NCBI GenBank assembly: GCA_905479915.1
Contig: CAJQOH010000001.1
Location: 1 to 47,761, forward strand
Length of the DNA stretch: 47,761 bases
Source: an uncultured Flavobacteriales bacterium
Lineage (GTDB): Bacteria; Bacteroidota; Bacteroidia; Flavobacteriales_E; Vicingaceae
Reading direction: 5' to 3'
Below, piece after piece: positions 25,524 to 33,730 of the stretch. The notes under the pieces are model-generated. The model had not been told where the DNA came from. It made no database searches and saw only the letters and a program-made list of their open reading frames with translations. Positions within the stretch are counted from its first letter, which is position 1, and every line of letters starts with the position of its first letter. A program made the translations under genes and the position numbers.

Positions 25524-26219
25524 CTAATTAATAACGCCTGGGCAGTTATCTCTTTTTGTTAAAAATTTATAATTAAGTGTAATTCCCAAAATCGAATACC
25601 AATCATTGTTTTGAGTATTACTTAATTGATAGCCATTATTATAAGTTGAAGGAAGCCCCTCAATTTTATCAGAAAATGTTTTCCTTAAACCCCACTCTAT
25701 TCCTAAACCAAGATTATCTACAAAATTAAATTTAACCCCAAGGCCAAAAGGTATTGACGGACCTACAACATCTTCTTTAATTACATCTGTTATCTGCCCT
25801 TCTAAATCTGGACTTGTATAAAAAGCTGCAATACCAATAAAAACGTAAGGTGTAAAACTAGAAGTTGAATAATTGTTTATCTGGTAGGGAATGAAATTAA
25901 ATTCTAAAATACCATACCCTTCAAGTAAATAAGTTAAAAATGACAGATCTCTGTATTCTCCAAATGTTGTTGAACTAATATTATCTGTAGCACCTAATTG
26001 AGCATAATTAAATCCTCCTCTTAAAGAATATCTTTTACTTAAATTTTTTCTATAAAAAATTCCTACAGAAGGGTTTACTTTATTGACTACATGAATTGCT
26101 GGGTTTAACTCACCTATATAATAGGACGTTCCAAGTTGAAAACCAAGTTCAGAATGTTGAGAAAATCCGGAGAATGCTAACAAACAAAAAAAAGCGAATA
26201 TTATTTTTCGAAATCTCAT
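25524..26219 (-). CDS. DUF6089-like outer-membrane barrel protein, copy 2
   Basis: This 231-residue secreted protein has a signal peptide (ending FSGFSQ), then HSELGFQLGTSYYIGELNP and alternating amphipathic strands consistent with an eight-strand outer-membrane barrel. Its closing strands include 'LGLGIEWGLRKTFSDKIEG'. The same 'LR.TFSD.I' element occurs in the neighbouring copy, so the two are paralogs. Members of this group sit beside uppS and bamA in many Bacteroidota. The function is not known; an outer-membrane structural or assembly role is an inference from context. Spacing to uppS is 44 bases. Confidence 0.8.
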   Translation of the reverse strand: MRFRKIIFAFFCLLAFSGFSQHSELGFQLGTSYYIGELNPAIHVVNKVNPSVGIFYRKNLSKRYSLRGGFNYAQLGATDNISSTTFGEYRDLSFLTYLLEGYGILEFNFIPYQINNYSTSSFTPYVFIGIAAFYTSPDLEGQITDVIKEDVVGPSIPFGLGVKFNFVDNLGLGIEWGLRKTFSDKIEGLPSTYNNGYQLSNTQNNDWYSILGITLNYKFLTKRDNCPGVIN

Positions 26220-26275
26220 CTTTATAATTATTCACTTTAAACGAAACTTTAAGGAATAAATTATGCAGGAAAATT

Positions 26276-27208
26276 TTAGAACTTAGGAAGGTTCCTTCTT
26301 CTTCTTACAGGCTTATAGTTGATAGAAATTATTCCCATCATGTAAGCATCCTTATCAGATTTATCTCCCCTTTGTTGTGGCTCCCCATAACCTCCATAGT
26401 TATAGTGATCAGATGGATCATGAAAATACAATGCATTTTCTCCTCCAGCCTCAAGTATTGCCTGAGGATCTTTATCTCCATCAGTATAATAATCAGTACT
26501 TACATCATCAATATAATCAGAGAATGTTTTTCTCATTGTCAATTCAAGACTAACACTCCAAGATCCAAAATGTCTTGATCTTGCACCACCGCTCAAATTT
26601 CTTCTAATTCCAATTCCATAAGGAATAACAGCTGTAAAACCACTATAATCTGAAGGCCCTCCAGGTAGTCCTTGCCCCTCTGTATTTAATGGTGCCAAAC
26701 GATGCCACTCCCCGTTTCTATCTCCTTTTGGATCATACCATATACCACCAATTCCTCCTAATAAATACACCTCAAATCTAAACCAGCTTTTACCTCTAAC
26801 GCCTCTCAAACTATATAAGTGACCTGATTTTTGCTTAATAAGCATATATTCTAATTGAGCAGAAAGTTCAACAATATCAGATTTAAAATTCAGCTCTCTT
26901 CTTGCTCTAGAAGGTTGTTTCGTCAATTTATCTGACCCACTAACCTTTGCATAAACTAAATTTCCTTTCAAATACCAATCCTTAGCCAACTGGTAACGAT
27001 ATCCTAAAGATGCTGCATATCGAGTTGCCTTAATTTCAAAATCCTGAACAAAATTAGTACCCACCTGATCTCTACCTCCTAAATCCCCAAGGAAATTAGT
27101 TGCAGCAAAACCAAGAGAATATTCTACTCTTTGTCTTTTCCACTTCTGAGCCTGAGACAACCCAGGTAAAAACAAAATGGTTAATAATATTATTATAATC
27201 TTCTGCAT
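26276..27208 (-). CDS. DUF6089-like outer-membrane barrel protein, copy 1
   Basis: This 310-residue exported protein has a signal peptide (MQKIIIILLTILFLPGLSQAQ) followed by barrel strands, for example VEYSLGFAATNFLGDLGGRD and RYAASLGYRYQLAKDWYLKG. It contains the 'LTMRKTFSDYIDDVSTDYYTD' segment, which matches the paralog downstream. The C-terminus is basic (INYKPVRRRRNLPKF), unlike the aromatic end of many outer-membrane proteins. It is preceded by the best promoter match in the window (27247-27279), so the block from here through uppS, bamA and ompH probably has its own start of transcription. Function unknown. Confidence 0.8.
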   Translation of the reverse strand: MQKIIIILLTILFLPGLSQAQKWKRQRVEYSLGFAATNFLGDLGGRDQVGTNFVQDFEIKATRYAASLGYRYQLAKDWYLKGNLVYAKVSGSDKLTKQPSRARRELNFKSDIVELSAQLEYMLIKQKSGHLYSLRGVRGKSWFRFEVYLLGGIGGIWYDPKGDRNGEWHRLAPLNTEGQGLPGGPSDYSGFTAVIPYGIGIRRNLSGGARSRHFGSWSVSLELTMRKTFSDYIDDVSTDYYTDGDKDPQAILEAGGENALYFHDPSDHYNYGGYGEPQQRGDKSDKDAYMMGIISINYKPVRRRRNLPKF

Positions 27209-27246
27209 ATTCTAGCTAAATAACCTAAAAAATATATGACTGTTTG

Positions 27247-27279
27247 CAAATATATTACTTTATTTATTAAAGACCCAAA
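27247..27279 (-). promoter_or_regulatory. Bacteroidota-type promoter before the DUF6089/uppS/bamA block
   Basis: On the minus strand TTTG (27279-27276) is separated by 21 bases from TATATTTG (27254-27247). This fits the Bacteroidota sigma-ABfr pattern TTTG ... TAnnTTTG. It lies between the nadK stop and the first DUF6089 start, giving a leader of about 30 bases. Other -7-like boxes in the window lack a good -33 partner. Confidence 0.5.
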
Positions 27280-27288
27280 TATTAATCA

Positions 27289-28167
27289 CTAATAATTTCT
27301 TTTATCAAAGCCCCATATTAGTTTTGTCCTTAAAGTATTTAAGAAATCATAATTTTTAAGTCGAACCAAATTTATTTGATGATTTGCTTTTTTAACCCTC
27401 AACTCACTGGACAAAGGAACAGATAAAGACCTAGAATCAAGTGCTACCAAAAAGTTTTCTGTCCTGCCTCCAATTTTCAGTGTCAATTCAGCATCATCAG
27501 GAACAACAACAGGCCTAACGTTCAAATTATGTGGAGCAATAGGGTTAATAATTATATTTCCTGAGCCGGGCAATATAATTGGACCATTACAGCTTAAAGA
27601 ATAGGCTGTAGATCCTGTTGGTGTAGAAATAATCAATCCATCAGCCCAATAAGAATTTAAAAACTCATTATTTAAATAAACTTGTATGGTTATCATCGAA
27701 GAGGTATCTGTTTTCTGAAGTGTTATTTCATTCAACGCGTAATTAATATCTCCAAATAAATTATTTTCAGTCTCTAAACTCAACAATGTTCTTGTATCTA
27801 AATCAAAATCCTTAGACAAAACAGCTTCTATAGCATTGTCAACCTCTTCTGTAGCTATACTCGTTAAAAAACCTAACCTCCCAGTATTAATTCCTAAGAT
27901 TGGAATACCACTATCTCGAACATAGGTAATTGTTTTCAGTAAGGTTCCATCACCACCAATACTAAATAAATAATCTACCCCACTAAGGTCTTCATAATCG
28001 CTAAACTGTTGAATTGTTTCATCTAAAGTTAAATGATTAGACAATCCTTTATAGAAAACGTCATGAACTAAAACGTTAACATTCTTTTCAATTAACTTTT
28101 GAAACAAGAGTTCAATAAACGATAAATATTTATCGTCTAATTTGTAGCTATAAATGGCAATTTTCAC
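27289..28167 (-). CDS. nadK: NAD kinase
   Basis: This 292-residue cytoplasmic enzyme phosphorylates NAD to NADP with ATP. Key elements: the GGDGT loop in FSIGGDGTLLKTITYV; the following ILGINTGRLGFLT; LNEITLQ; and the C-terminal-domain signature WADGLIISTPTGSTAYSLSCNGPII. The length is normal for the family. It is placed 42 bases after a BamA-like gene and before two DUF6089-like genes, an order common in Bacteroidota. There is no obvious metabolic link to the envelope genes around it. Confidence 0.96.
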   Translation of the reverse strand: MKIAIYSYKLDDKYLSFIELLFQKLIEKNVNVLVHDVFYKGLSNHLTLDETIQQFSDYEDLSGVDYLFSIGGDGTLLKTITYVRDSGIPILGINTGRLGFLTSIATEEVDNAIEAVLSKDFDLDTRTLLSLETENNLFGDINYALNEITLQKTDTSSMITIQVYLNNEFLNSYWADGLIISTPTGSTAYSLSCNGPIILPGSGNIIINPIAPHNLNVRPVVVPDDAELTLKIGGRTENFLVALDSRSLSVPLSSELRVKKANHQINLVRLKNYDFLNTLRTKLIWGFDKRNY

Positions 28168-28208
28168 TTTTTACGAATGCTTTTTACAACGTGAAGGTAA
28201 TCAATAAT

Positions 28209-29615
28209 TTAAATTGGAGCTATGAAATGTAAAAAGAGTCCACTCTCATTTAATCTATTTATAGAAAACTCTGTTCTTAAAACCATATCATAATAAGTCA
28301 CAAAGTCGATTGATAGCCCTCCTCCATATAAGAGCTCATTCTCTAGAGGGTTTATTAAATTATTTGCTTTAGAATCAACATAACCAGCATCAAAATAAGC
28401 TCCTAAATAAACGTTTAGAGGGATTTTATTAAACTTATCTGCCTTTAGTGTTTTAAAATGGAACGTTTTTCCTTCTACCAAACCATATCTTAATTGAGTT
28501 TTAAAAACACCAAAATGTTCTCCATCTATCACATACAATTCATAACCACGAACTAAATCATTACTAAATCCTAAACCCCTTCTCAAATAGTATGGAGCAT
28601 CCTTAACAGCATATTTAGCCTTTAAAGAGCTTGCCATATAAAATCGATTTGCCAACTCCCAAAACTTTTTTAAATGTGTAGTAAAATAAAGAGAGTTTAC
28701 TTCTTTATCCAATAGCCCTAACCCATTTTTATGTATTGTGAGATCATAATAGGAGCCTTTAATTGGATAATTTTTATTGTCTCTTTTATCTCTTTTAACC
28801 TTATAGTTTAAATTCAGAAACTCTGATTTAGTATTCCCGCTAGAAAGAAAATCAGGATTACGAAGAATCACAGAGTCAGCAAGGGTCACATTCTTGTATT
28901 CTAAATTAAAGTTATGTTTCATGTACAACTTTGGTCTTAGTTCATAACCAACAACAGAACTTACTTCCTTCCTAATGTAATCATTATCTGATCGGTAAAA
29001 AGCTCTCAAATTATTAATTGTGGCGTAAGGAATTTCTCGATTTCTAACATAACTAAACATCAAACTCAGTCCATTTGTTTTCTTTTTATTGATGTATGGA
29101 ACAATATATTTTACACCAACCTTTTCTGTAAAACCTCCTTGTAAAAGCAACATAGCTCGTTCCTTTCTACCTCTAAAATTTTCTTTAGAAAGAAACAAAC
29201 CATAATTCACTCTATCAAAATCTTTATTCTCCCACCATGTATTAAAATTTGTTTCTTCTACTTCAAAAATTGGAATAGGCCACCAATACCACCTTTCTTC
29301 TACAGTGATGTAAATCGAAATATTTTGGTCATCAAAATATACAGGCTCAACAGTTATAAAATTAAATAACGATGTATTAAATAAGTTACTCTCCGTTCTT
29401 TTTAAAACTTGATTTAACTCATCAATTGGAATTGTATCATTTATGTTAAAGGGAACTTCTCTAATTACAATGGCTTCCTTTGTTGTCTTATTGCCAATAA
29501 CCCTAAACTCCTTTACAACAACAAAGCTGTTTGTGCTATCTTGAGAAAAACAAAAACAACAACTCTGTATAATGAAAATTAAACTTAATGCAACTTTAGA
29601 AACCTGGGAATACAT
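28209..29615 (-). CDS. BamA/TamA-family outer-membrane protein with one POTRA domain
   Basis: This 468-residue protein has a signal peptide (ending CCFCFSQ), one POTRA domain at about residues 30-110 (VKEFRVIGNKTTKEAIVIRE ... ITVEERWYWWPIPIFE), then a 16-strand barrel. The lid motif VRGYELYVIDGE matches the BamA/TamA RGY signature. It is shorter than true BamA, which is also in this cluster (22241-24736), and has one POTRA rather than five. It may be a specialised insertase or lipid-related barrel; the substrate is unknown. It starts 1 base after the CBS gene, so the two are almost certainly cotranscribed. Confidence 0.85.
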   Translation of the reverse strand: MYSQVSKVALSLIFIIQSCCFCFSQDSTNSFVVVKEFRVIGNKTTKEAIVIREVPFNINDTIPIDELNQVLKRTESNLFNTSLFNFITVEPVYFDDQNISIYITVEERWYWWPIPIFEVEETNFNTWWENKDFDRVNYGLFLSKENFRGRKERAMLLLQGGFTEKVGVKYIVPYINKKKTNGLSLMFSYVRNREIPYATINNLRAFYRSDNDYIRKEVSSVVGYELRPKLYMKHNFNLEYKNVTLADSVILRNPDFLSSGNTKSEFLNLNYKVKRDKRDNKNYPIKGSYYDLTIHKNGLGLLDKEVNSLYFTTHLKKFWELANRFYMASSLKAKYAVKDAPYYLRRGLGFSNDLVRGYELYVIDGEHFGVFKTQLRYGLVEGKTFHFKTLKADKFNKIPLNVYLGAYFDAGYVDSKANNLINPLENELLYGGGLSIDFVTYYDMVLRTEFSINRLNESGLFLHFIAPI

Positions 29616-29616
29616 T

Positions 29617-30279
29617 TTAAGGGTTTAAAAAACGCATAAACTCGTCATACTTTCCTTGTAAATCTTTTTGATATTCACTCTCACTGTAAGAAGCCAATAC
29701 GGTATAATTAAATCGTTCGAACGTGTGTAATATTCTACTTATCTCAGCTTTATTAATTTTTAAAGTAACTTCTAATTTAGTAGAGTTAGCATGGGAGGTA
29801 ATAAATGAAGCCAATATGTTTGCATCATCAGACTCTACCATTCTAGAAATTTCTGACAATGAATAATCTTTTATATTCACTTCTAATGTTAAGATACTTC
29901 CAGCATTAGAAACAGAAACGGCTTTAGAAAAGTGTTCTAATATATTACGAGGGGTAACAACACCTAAATATTGCTCATCACTATCAACTACAGGAAGTAT
30001 ACTCACCTCATGCTGAACCATAGTTGAAATAACCTCAAACATATGTCTCTCCTGTCTAACAGAAGGAGTCTTAAATGATAGATTGTAATCTGAAAGTTTA
30101 TCATCTATATCATTTCTATCCAATATTTCAGACTCTCCAATTAAACCAATATACTTATTATCATCTACTACCGGAAGTTCGGAAGTTTTAAATTCTTCCA
30201 TCCAATCTAAGGCCTTAACCCCTGTGTCAGAAAGTTTTAAAGGTGGTATGTCGTAAGATATTAATTCTGAAGCAATCAT
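29617..30279 (-). CDS. CBS-domain pair protein
   Basis: The 220-residue cytoplasmic protein has two CBS domains (about residues 5-60, with [21 protein letters not shown], and 75-130, with [26 protein letters not shown]). An ACT-like alpha/beta tail follows ([20 protein letters not shown] ... [17 protein letters not shown]). CBS pairs usually sense adenine nucleotides; the ligand here is unknown. It is the first gene of the minus-strand envelope cluster and is divergent from pdxJ. In the shared 69-base gap, TACTTTTG boxes appear on both strands (30297-30304 plus; 30332-30339 minus), possible paired -7 elements. Confidence 0.85.
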   Translation of the reverse strand: MIASELISYDIPPLKLSDTGVKALDWMEEFKTSELPVVDDNKYIGLIGESEILDRNDIDDKLSDYNLSFKTPSVRQERHMFEVISTMVQHEVSILPVVDSDEQYLGVVTPRNILEHFSKAVSVSNAGSILTLEVNIKDYSLSEISRMVESDDANILASFITSHANSTKLEVTLKINKAEISRILHTFERFNYTVLASYSESEYQKDLQGKYDEFMRFLNP

Positions 30280-30348
30280 ATTAGTCGAATAGTTTCTACT
30301 TTTGTATACTTATTATACGATATATCTACGCCAAAAGTACAAATTACA

Positions 30349-31062
30349 ATGACTAAGTTAAGTGTAAACATCAATAAAGTTGCAACAATTAGAAACGCCA
30401 GAGGCAATAATTTACCCAACTTGGTTCAAGTTGCGAAAGATTGTGAAAAATTTGGAGCCCAAGGAATTACAATACATCCAAGACCTGATGAAAGACACAT
30501 TACCTATCAAGATGTATATGATTTAAAGCCTAATGTTACTACGGAATTTAACATTGAAGGATTTCCGAATACTTCATTTATAAAGTTGGTTTTAGATGTG
30601 AAACCTGAACAGGTAACATTAGTTCCCGACCCTCCCGGAGTACTTACTTCAAATGCAGGTTGGGACACACTAAAACAAAAAGATTTTTTAAAAGAAGTTA
30701 TAACTGAATTTAAAAGTGCCGGAATCAGAACTTCTATTTTTGTGGACACCGAAATTCAAAACATTGAAAATTCAGTTGATACAGGAACTGATCGAATAGA
30801 GTTTTATACCGGCCCATACGCTGATAATTTCAATAAAAATAAAGCTGAAGCGATTGCTCCTTTTATTAAAGCAGCTCAACTTGCGCAAAATTTAGGGCTA
30901 GAATTAAACGCTGGACATGATTTAAATCTTGAGAACCTCAACTATTTTAAAGAGCATGTAAATGGACTTTTAGAAGTTTCTATTGGGCATGCTTTAATTT
31001 GTGACGCGCTATACTACGGCTTAGAAAACACTATACAGAAGTACCTGAATTGCCTGAAATAA
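30349..31062 (+). CDS. pdxJ: Pyridoxine 5'-phosphate synthase
   Basis: This 237-residue TIM-barrel enzyme condenses 1-deoxyxylulose 5-phosphate with 3-amino-2-oxopropyl phosphate to form pyridoxine phosphate (DXP-dependent vitamin B6 route). Diagnostic segments: [16 protein letters not shown] at the N-terminus, [56 protein letters not shown] and the phosphate-binding [13 protein letters not shown]. The 'PDPPGVLTS' replaces the more common 'PE(K)R.E.TTEGG', a variation seen in Bacteroidota. The length matches the family. Confidence 0.95.
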   Translation: MTKLSVNINKVATIRNARGNNLPNLVQVAKDCEKFGAQGITIHPRPDERHITYQDVYDLKPNVTTEFNIEGFPNTSFIKLVLDVKPEQVTLVPDPPGVLTSNAGWDTLKQKDFLKEVITEFKSAGIRTSIFVDTEIQNIENSVDTGTDRIEFYTGPYADNFNKNKAEAIAPFIKAAQLAQNLGLELNAGHDLNLENLNYFKEHVNGLLEVSIGHALICDALYYGLENTIQKYLNCLK

Positions 31063-31116
31063 ATTATTGGAACGCAAATTGCTATATTTGTTTTAGAATT
31101 TGACAATCAATAGATT

Positions 31117-31242
31117 ATGAAAAAAACAAAAACAATAAGCTTATTAGTTCTTTTTATAGCCGCTATTGCATTTACATCATGCTCTAGCAACAAAAAATGC
31201 AACGGAAATCGTGGAATTAGAACCCCTATGGGAAATATGTAA
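31117..31242 (+). CDS. Small 41-residue lipoprotein
   Basis: A short open frame from ATG 31117 to TAA 31240-31242 encodes a lipoprotein signal peptide ending AIAFTSC. It is followed by about 18 mature residues rich in Lys, Asn, Gly and Arg, ending RGIRTPMGNM, with one extra Cys. A TATATTTG box at 31083-31090 lies about 27 bases upstream and would fit a promoter. Such tiny lipoproteins with a conserved C-terminal motif are known in Bacteroidota, but their role is unestablished. It lies between pdxJ and a second lipoprotein gene. Confidence 0.6.
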   Translation: MKKTKTISLLVLFIAAIAFTSCSSNKKCNGNRGIRTPMGNM

Positions 31243-31274
31243 CAGGTAGTTTTCTGCCATCAAAATTTACTATC

Positions 31275-31787
31275 ATGAACAATTTAAATAAAACAACTAT
31301 AGCCATTTTTTTTAGCTTTATTATTGTAGCATTATCTTCTTGCAGTTCGAGTAAAGAAAGCGTTAAAACTAATGTTGAAGAAAAATCTGAACCTCTTGTT
31401 TTTACAGAGATAAATTCTGGAACCAATAGCGGTTACACTGAAAAAACAACTCAAATCATTAGCACTCAAAATGATTATGATCTTGCCTGGAAAAAAGCTT
31501 ACAGCAACTACTTTAAAAAGCCAACACCTGAACCTGTAGATTTTGAAACTTCACAACTTATTTTAGTTTCTATGGGAGAACAAAATTCTGGAGGCCACAA
31601 CATTAAAGTTAAAGCTGTTCAAGAAAACAGTGCAAACATTGTAATTACTGTTGAAGAATCTAAACCAGGAGAAACATGTGCTTCTACTTCTGTAATGACC
31701 TACCCTTATCAATTCGTATCAATAAAAAAAACAGATAAGAAAATCATTTTTGAAACTGTAAAGAAGACGATTGATTGTAATAACTAA
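31275..31787 (+). CDS. PrcB-like lipoprotein
   Basis: This 170-residue product has a lipoprotein signal (IIVALSSC) and a Ser/Lys-rich linker. A single domain over about residues 50-165 has the PrcB_C-like pattern (YDLAWKKAYSN ... DFETSQLILVSMGEQNSGGH ... VTVEESKPGETCASTSVMTYPY ... VSIKKTDKKIIF). In treponemal dentilisin PrcB is a lipoprotein partner of a surface protease; that role cannot be transferred here because no protease gene is adjacent. It follows the small lipoprotein by 32 bases and is convergent with tsaB, with only 5 bases between stops. Confidence 0.75.
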   Translation: MNNLNKTTIAIFFSFIIVALSSCSSSKESVKTNVEEKSEPLVFTEINSGTNSGYTEKTTQIISTQNDYDLAWKKAYSNYFKKPTPEPVDFETSQLILVSMGEQNSGGHNIKVKAVQENSANIVITVEESKPGETCASTSVMTYPYQFVSIKKTDKKIIFETVKKTIDCNN

Positions 31788-31792
31788 GTTTA

Positions 31793-32470
31793 TTACAACA
31801 ATTTTTTAGGGGTTGTAGCTAAAAAATCTTTTAAATAATAAGGTTCAAAATAAGCTACATCTTCAAACTCCTTATTTTTAAATTTCTCTAACGCTATTTG
31901 ATTTACAAATTGTGCTGAGGGCAACCCTTCTTCACTAAAAATTGCATTCGAATTATTGGAAAAGGTTTCTTGGCACTTGGCTGCTCCATCGCCAAAAAAT
32001 AAAACTTCGTTACTTTTTAAATACGATGAAAAAGAGTTCTCATCAATAACTTTAGCAGTAATTGGTTCCACCATTTTATTTTGTTCGTCAAAAATAGCAG
32101 TATAAACTTCCATTCTTCGGGCATCAATCATCGGGCAAAGAAGTGAAGCTTTTAAAGCTGGGTTCTTTGCCATTGCTTGGAGCGTATCTACTGCAATCAA
32201 GGGCTTATCCAAAGCATAACACAATCCTTTTGCTACAGAAACACCTATTCGCAAACCGGTATAAGAACCGGGCCCTTTACTTACAGCTACTGCATCAATA
32301 TCTTCCAGTTTCAAACTAGCTCTATCCATCACTCCTTGAATAAACGTAGTCAACTTCTCTGAATGAGAATATTCTCCTCCCTCTTCTTCTAGCGCAAGTA
32401 ATTTATCACCATCAGAAATGGCTACTGAACAAATTTTAGTGGAAGTTTCAATTCCCAGTATGATACTCAT
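31793..32470 (-). CDS. tsaB: tRNA threonylcarbamoyladenosine biosynthesis protein TsaB
   Basis: This 225-residue cytoplasmic protein has the ASKHA fold and serves as partner of TsaD and TsaE in making t6A37 on ANN-reading tRNAs. Features: ILGIETSTKICSVAI at the N-terminus, SEKLTTFIQGVM, VAVSKGPGSYTGLRIGVSVAKGL and MIDARRMEVYTA. The metal-binding motif of TsaD is absent, as expected for TsaB. Its start overlaps the end of the upstream OmpA-family gene by 23 bases, which suggests coupling. Confidence 0.94.
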   Translation of the reverse strand: MSIILGIETSTKICSVAISDGDKLLALEEEGGEYSHSEKLTTFIQGVMDRASLKLEDIDAVAVSKGPGSYTGLRIGVSVAKGLCYALDKPLIAVDTLQAMAKNPALKASLLCPMIDARRMEVYTAIFDEQNKMVEPITAKVIDENSFSSYLKSNEVLFFGDGAAKCQETFSNNSNAIFSEEGLPSAQFVNQIALEKFKNKEFEDVAYFEPYYLKDFLATTPKKLL

Positions 32471-33695
32471 TTGATGTTATTTTTATTTCTACTCTTCTAT
32501 TGGCTGATTCCTGATATGGACTTTTAGGGCTGGGATACAACATTTGTGAATTCCCATACCCTTTAAAATCAATACGATCTTTAGCAATCCCTTTTTTAAT
32601 TAAATAAGCCTTTACAGCATACGCTCTATTGTATGATAGCTCTTGATAGTCTTTCGAGTTTTTTTGCCCAGGCCCATTAACATGTCCCTCTACTTCAATT
32701 GCTACAGTTGGGTTTTGTTCCATAAAAGAAAGCAAAGCCCTCAAAGAACTTGTTGCTTTAGGCAGGAAATCGTAACGATTCCCATAAAACTGAATGTTTT
32801 TTAAGTTTACTTTTTTACCGGCTTCTATCTTCTCTAACTTAACCTCAGCTAAAAAATTAACCTTATTCTTTCCTATTTTAAACGCTTGCGACACTAACAT
32901 GTAACCCTTTGCTGAGGCATCAACCAAAATTGATCGATTCTTCTTTGTCAACTCTTTTGTAAAGCTTGCCTGATCGTTTAATGCAATAACTGCCTTAGTT
33001 AATCCAGCAATACTTCCGAAAGCTAAAACTGAATCTCCTGAGGATAAATCTTTTACTTCTAGAGTGAAGCGTAATTTATCAGGAATCGCTTCTATTTCTT
33101 TTTCAACCTTCTTTTCTACGATAGTTTTAACTGGAGCTTTTACTTTCTTTTTTTTGGGATAATGAAGAATTAAGGTATGCTTTCCTCCTGCTCGTTTTGG
33201 ATTATTAACTACCAAAACATATCTAGCCCCTTTTTTAACCCTTATAGGCCTACTATAATTGGCATTAACACCAGCTCCAACAAAACTTTCTTTTCCTTTT
33301 CGAGATAATCCAGTAATCGGACTACGAGACAAATTAGATCGTAATGCTACCAATTCATTATTGGCTACTTTTTTACAAAACCCTTTTGAATATTCATAGA
33401 GGATAAAATCCCAATCATCCTGCTTGCTTTCTGCTATAATATCAAAGGTTAAAACAGCATCTTCTTTTCCAACAATAAAATACCAAATGGAATTTTGCTC
33501 TTTTTCAAAAGTTTTAGAATCTTCTAAAGCATTTCCTGAAAACTCTTTTTTAGCTCCAAAACCTGAAATTGCTTTTGTATGATAAATGGTATCTTTTAAG
33601 ATAAACATTTTATCACAATCTGCATTTTGACCAATTACTTCAGTAAAAAGCAAAAAGAGAAAAGTTAAAAGTGATATGATCGTTTTTTGAAACAT
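32448..33695 (-). CDS. OmpA-family outer-membrane/peptidoglycan-binding protein
   Basis: This 415-residue protein has a signal peptide (ending TEVIGQ). An N-terminal prepeptidase-like beta-sandwich spans about residues 25-165 (NSIWYFIVGKEDAVLTFDI, ARYVLVVNNPKRAGGKHTL). A Lys-rich linker and a middle beta domain follow, then a C-terminal OmpA domain at about 325-412 (VAIEVEGHVNGPGQ, ELSYNRAYAVKAYLI, DRIDFKGYGNSQMLYP, NRRVEIKI). The OmpA domain should bind peptidoglycan and anchor the cell wall to the outer membrane. The usual GHTD is GHVN here, so one ligand residue is altered, although the NRRVEI Arg is kept. It is divergent from the neighbouring unknown secreted protein. Confidence 0.85.
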   Translation of the reverse strand: MFQKTIISLLTFLFLLFTEVIGQNADCDKMFILKDTIYHTKAISGFGAKKEFSGNALEDSKTFEKEQNSIWYFIVGKEDAVLTFDIIAESKQDDWDFILYEYSKGFCKKVANNELVALRSNLSRSPITGLSRKGKESFVGAGVNANYSRPIRVKKGARYVLVVNNPKRAGGKHTLILHYPKKKKVKAPVKTIVEKKVEKEIEAIPDKLRFTLEVKDLSSGDSVLAFGSIAGLTKAVIALNDQASFTKELTKKNRSILVDASAKGYMLVSQAFKIGKNKVNFLAEVKLEKIEAGKKVNLKNIQFYGNRYDFLPKATSSLRALLSFMEQNPTVAIEVEGHVNGPGQKNSKDYQELSYNRAYAVKAYLIKKGIAKDRIDFKGYGNSQMLYPSPKSPYQESANRRVEIKITSNEYHTGN

Positions 33696-33730
33696 TACCG
33701 CAAAGTTAATTTTAATTGAACGAATAAATA

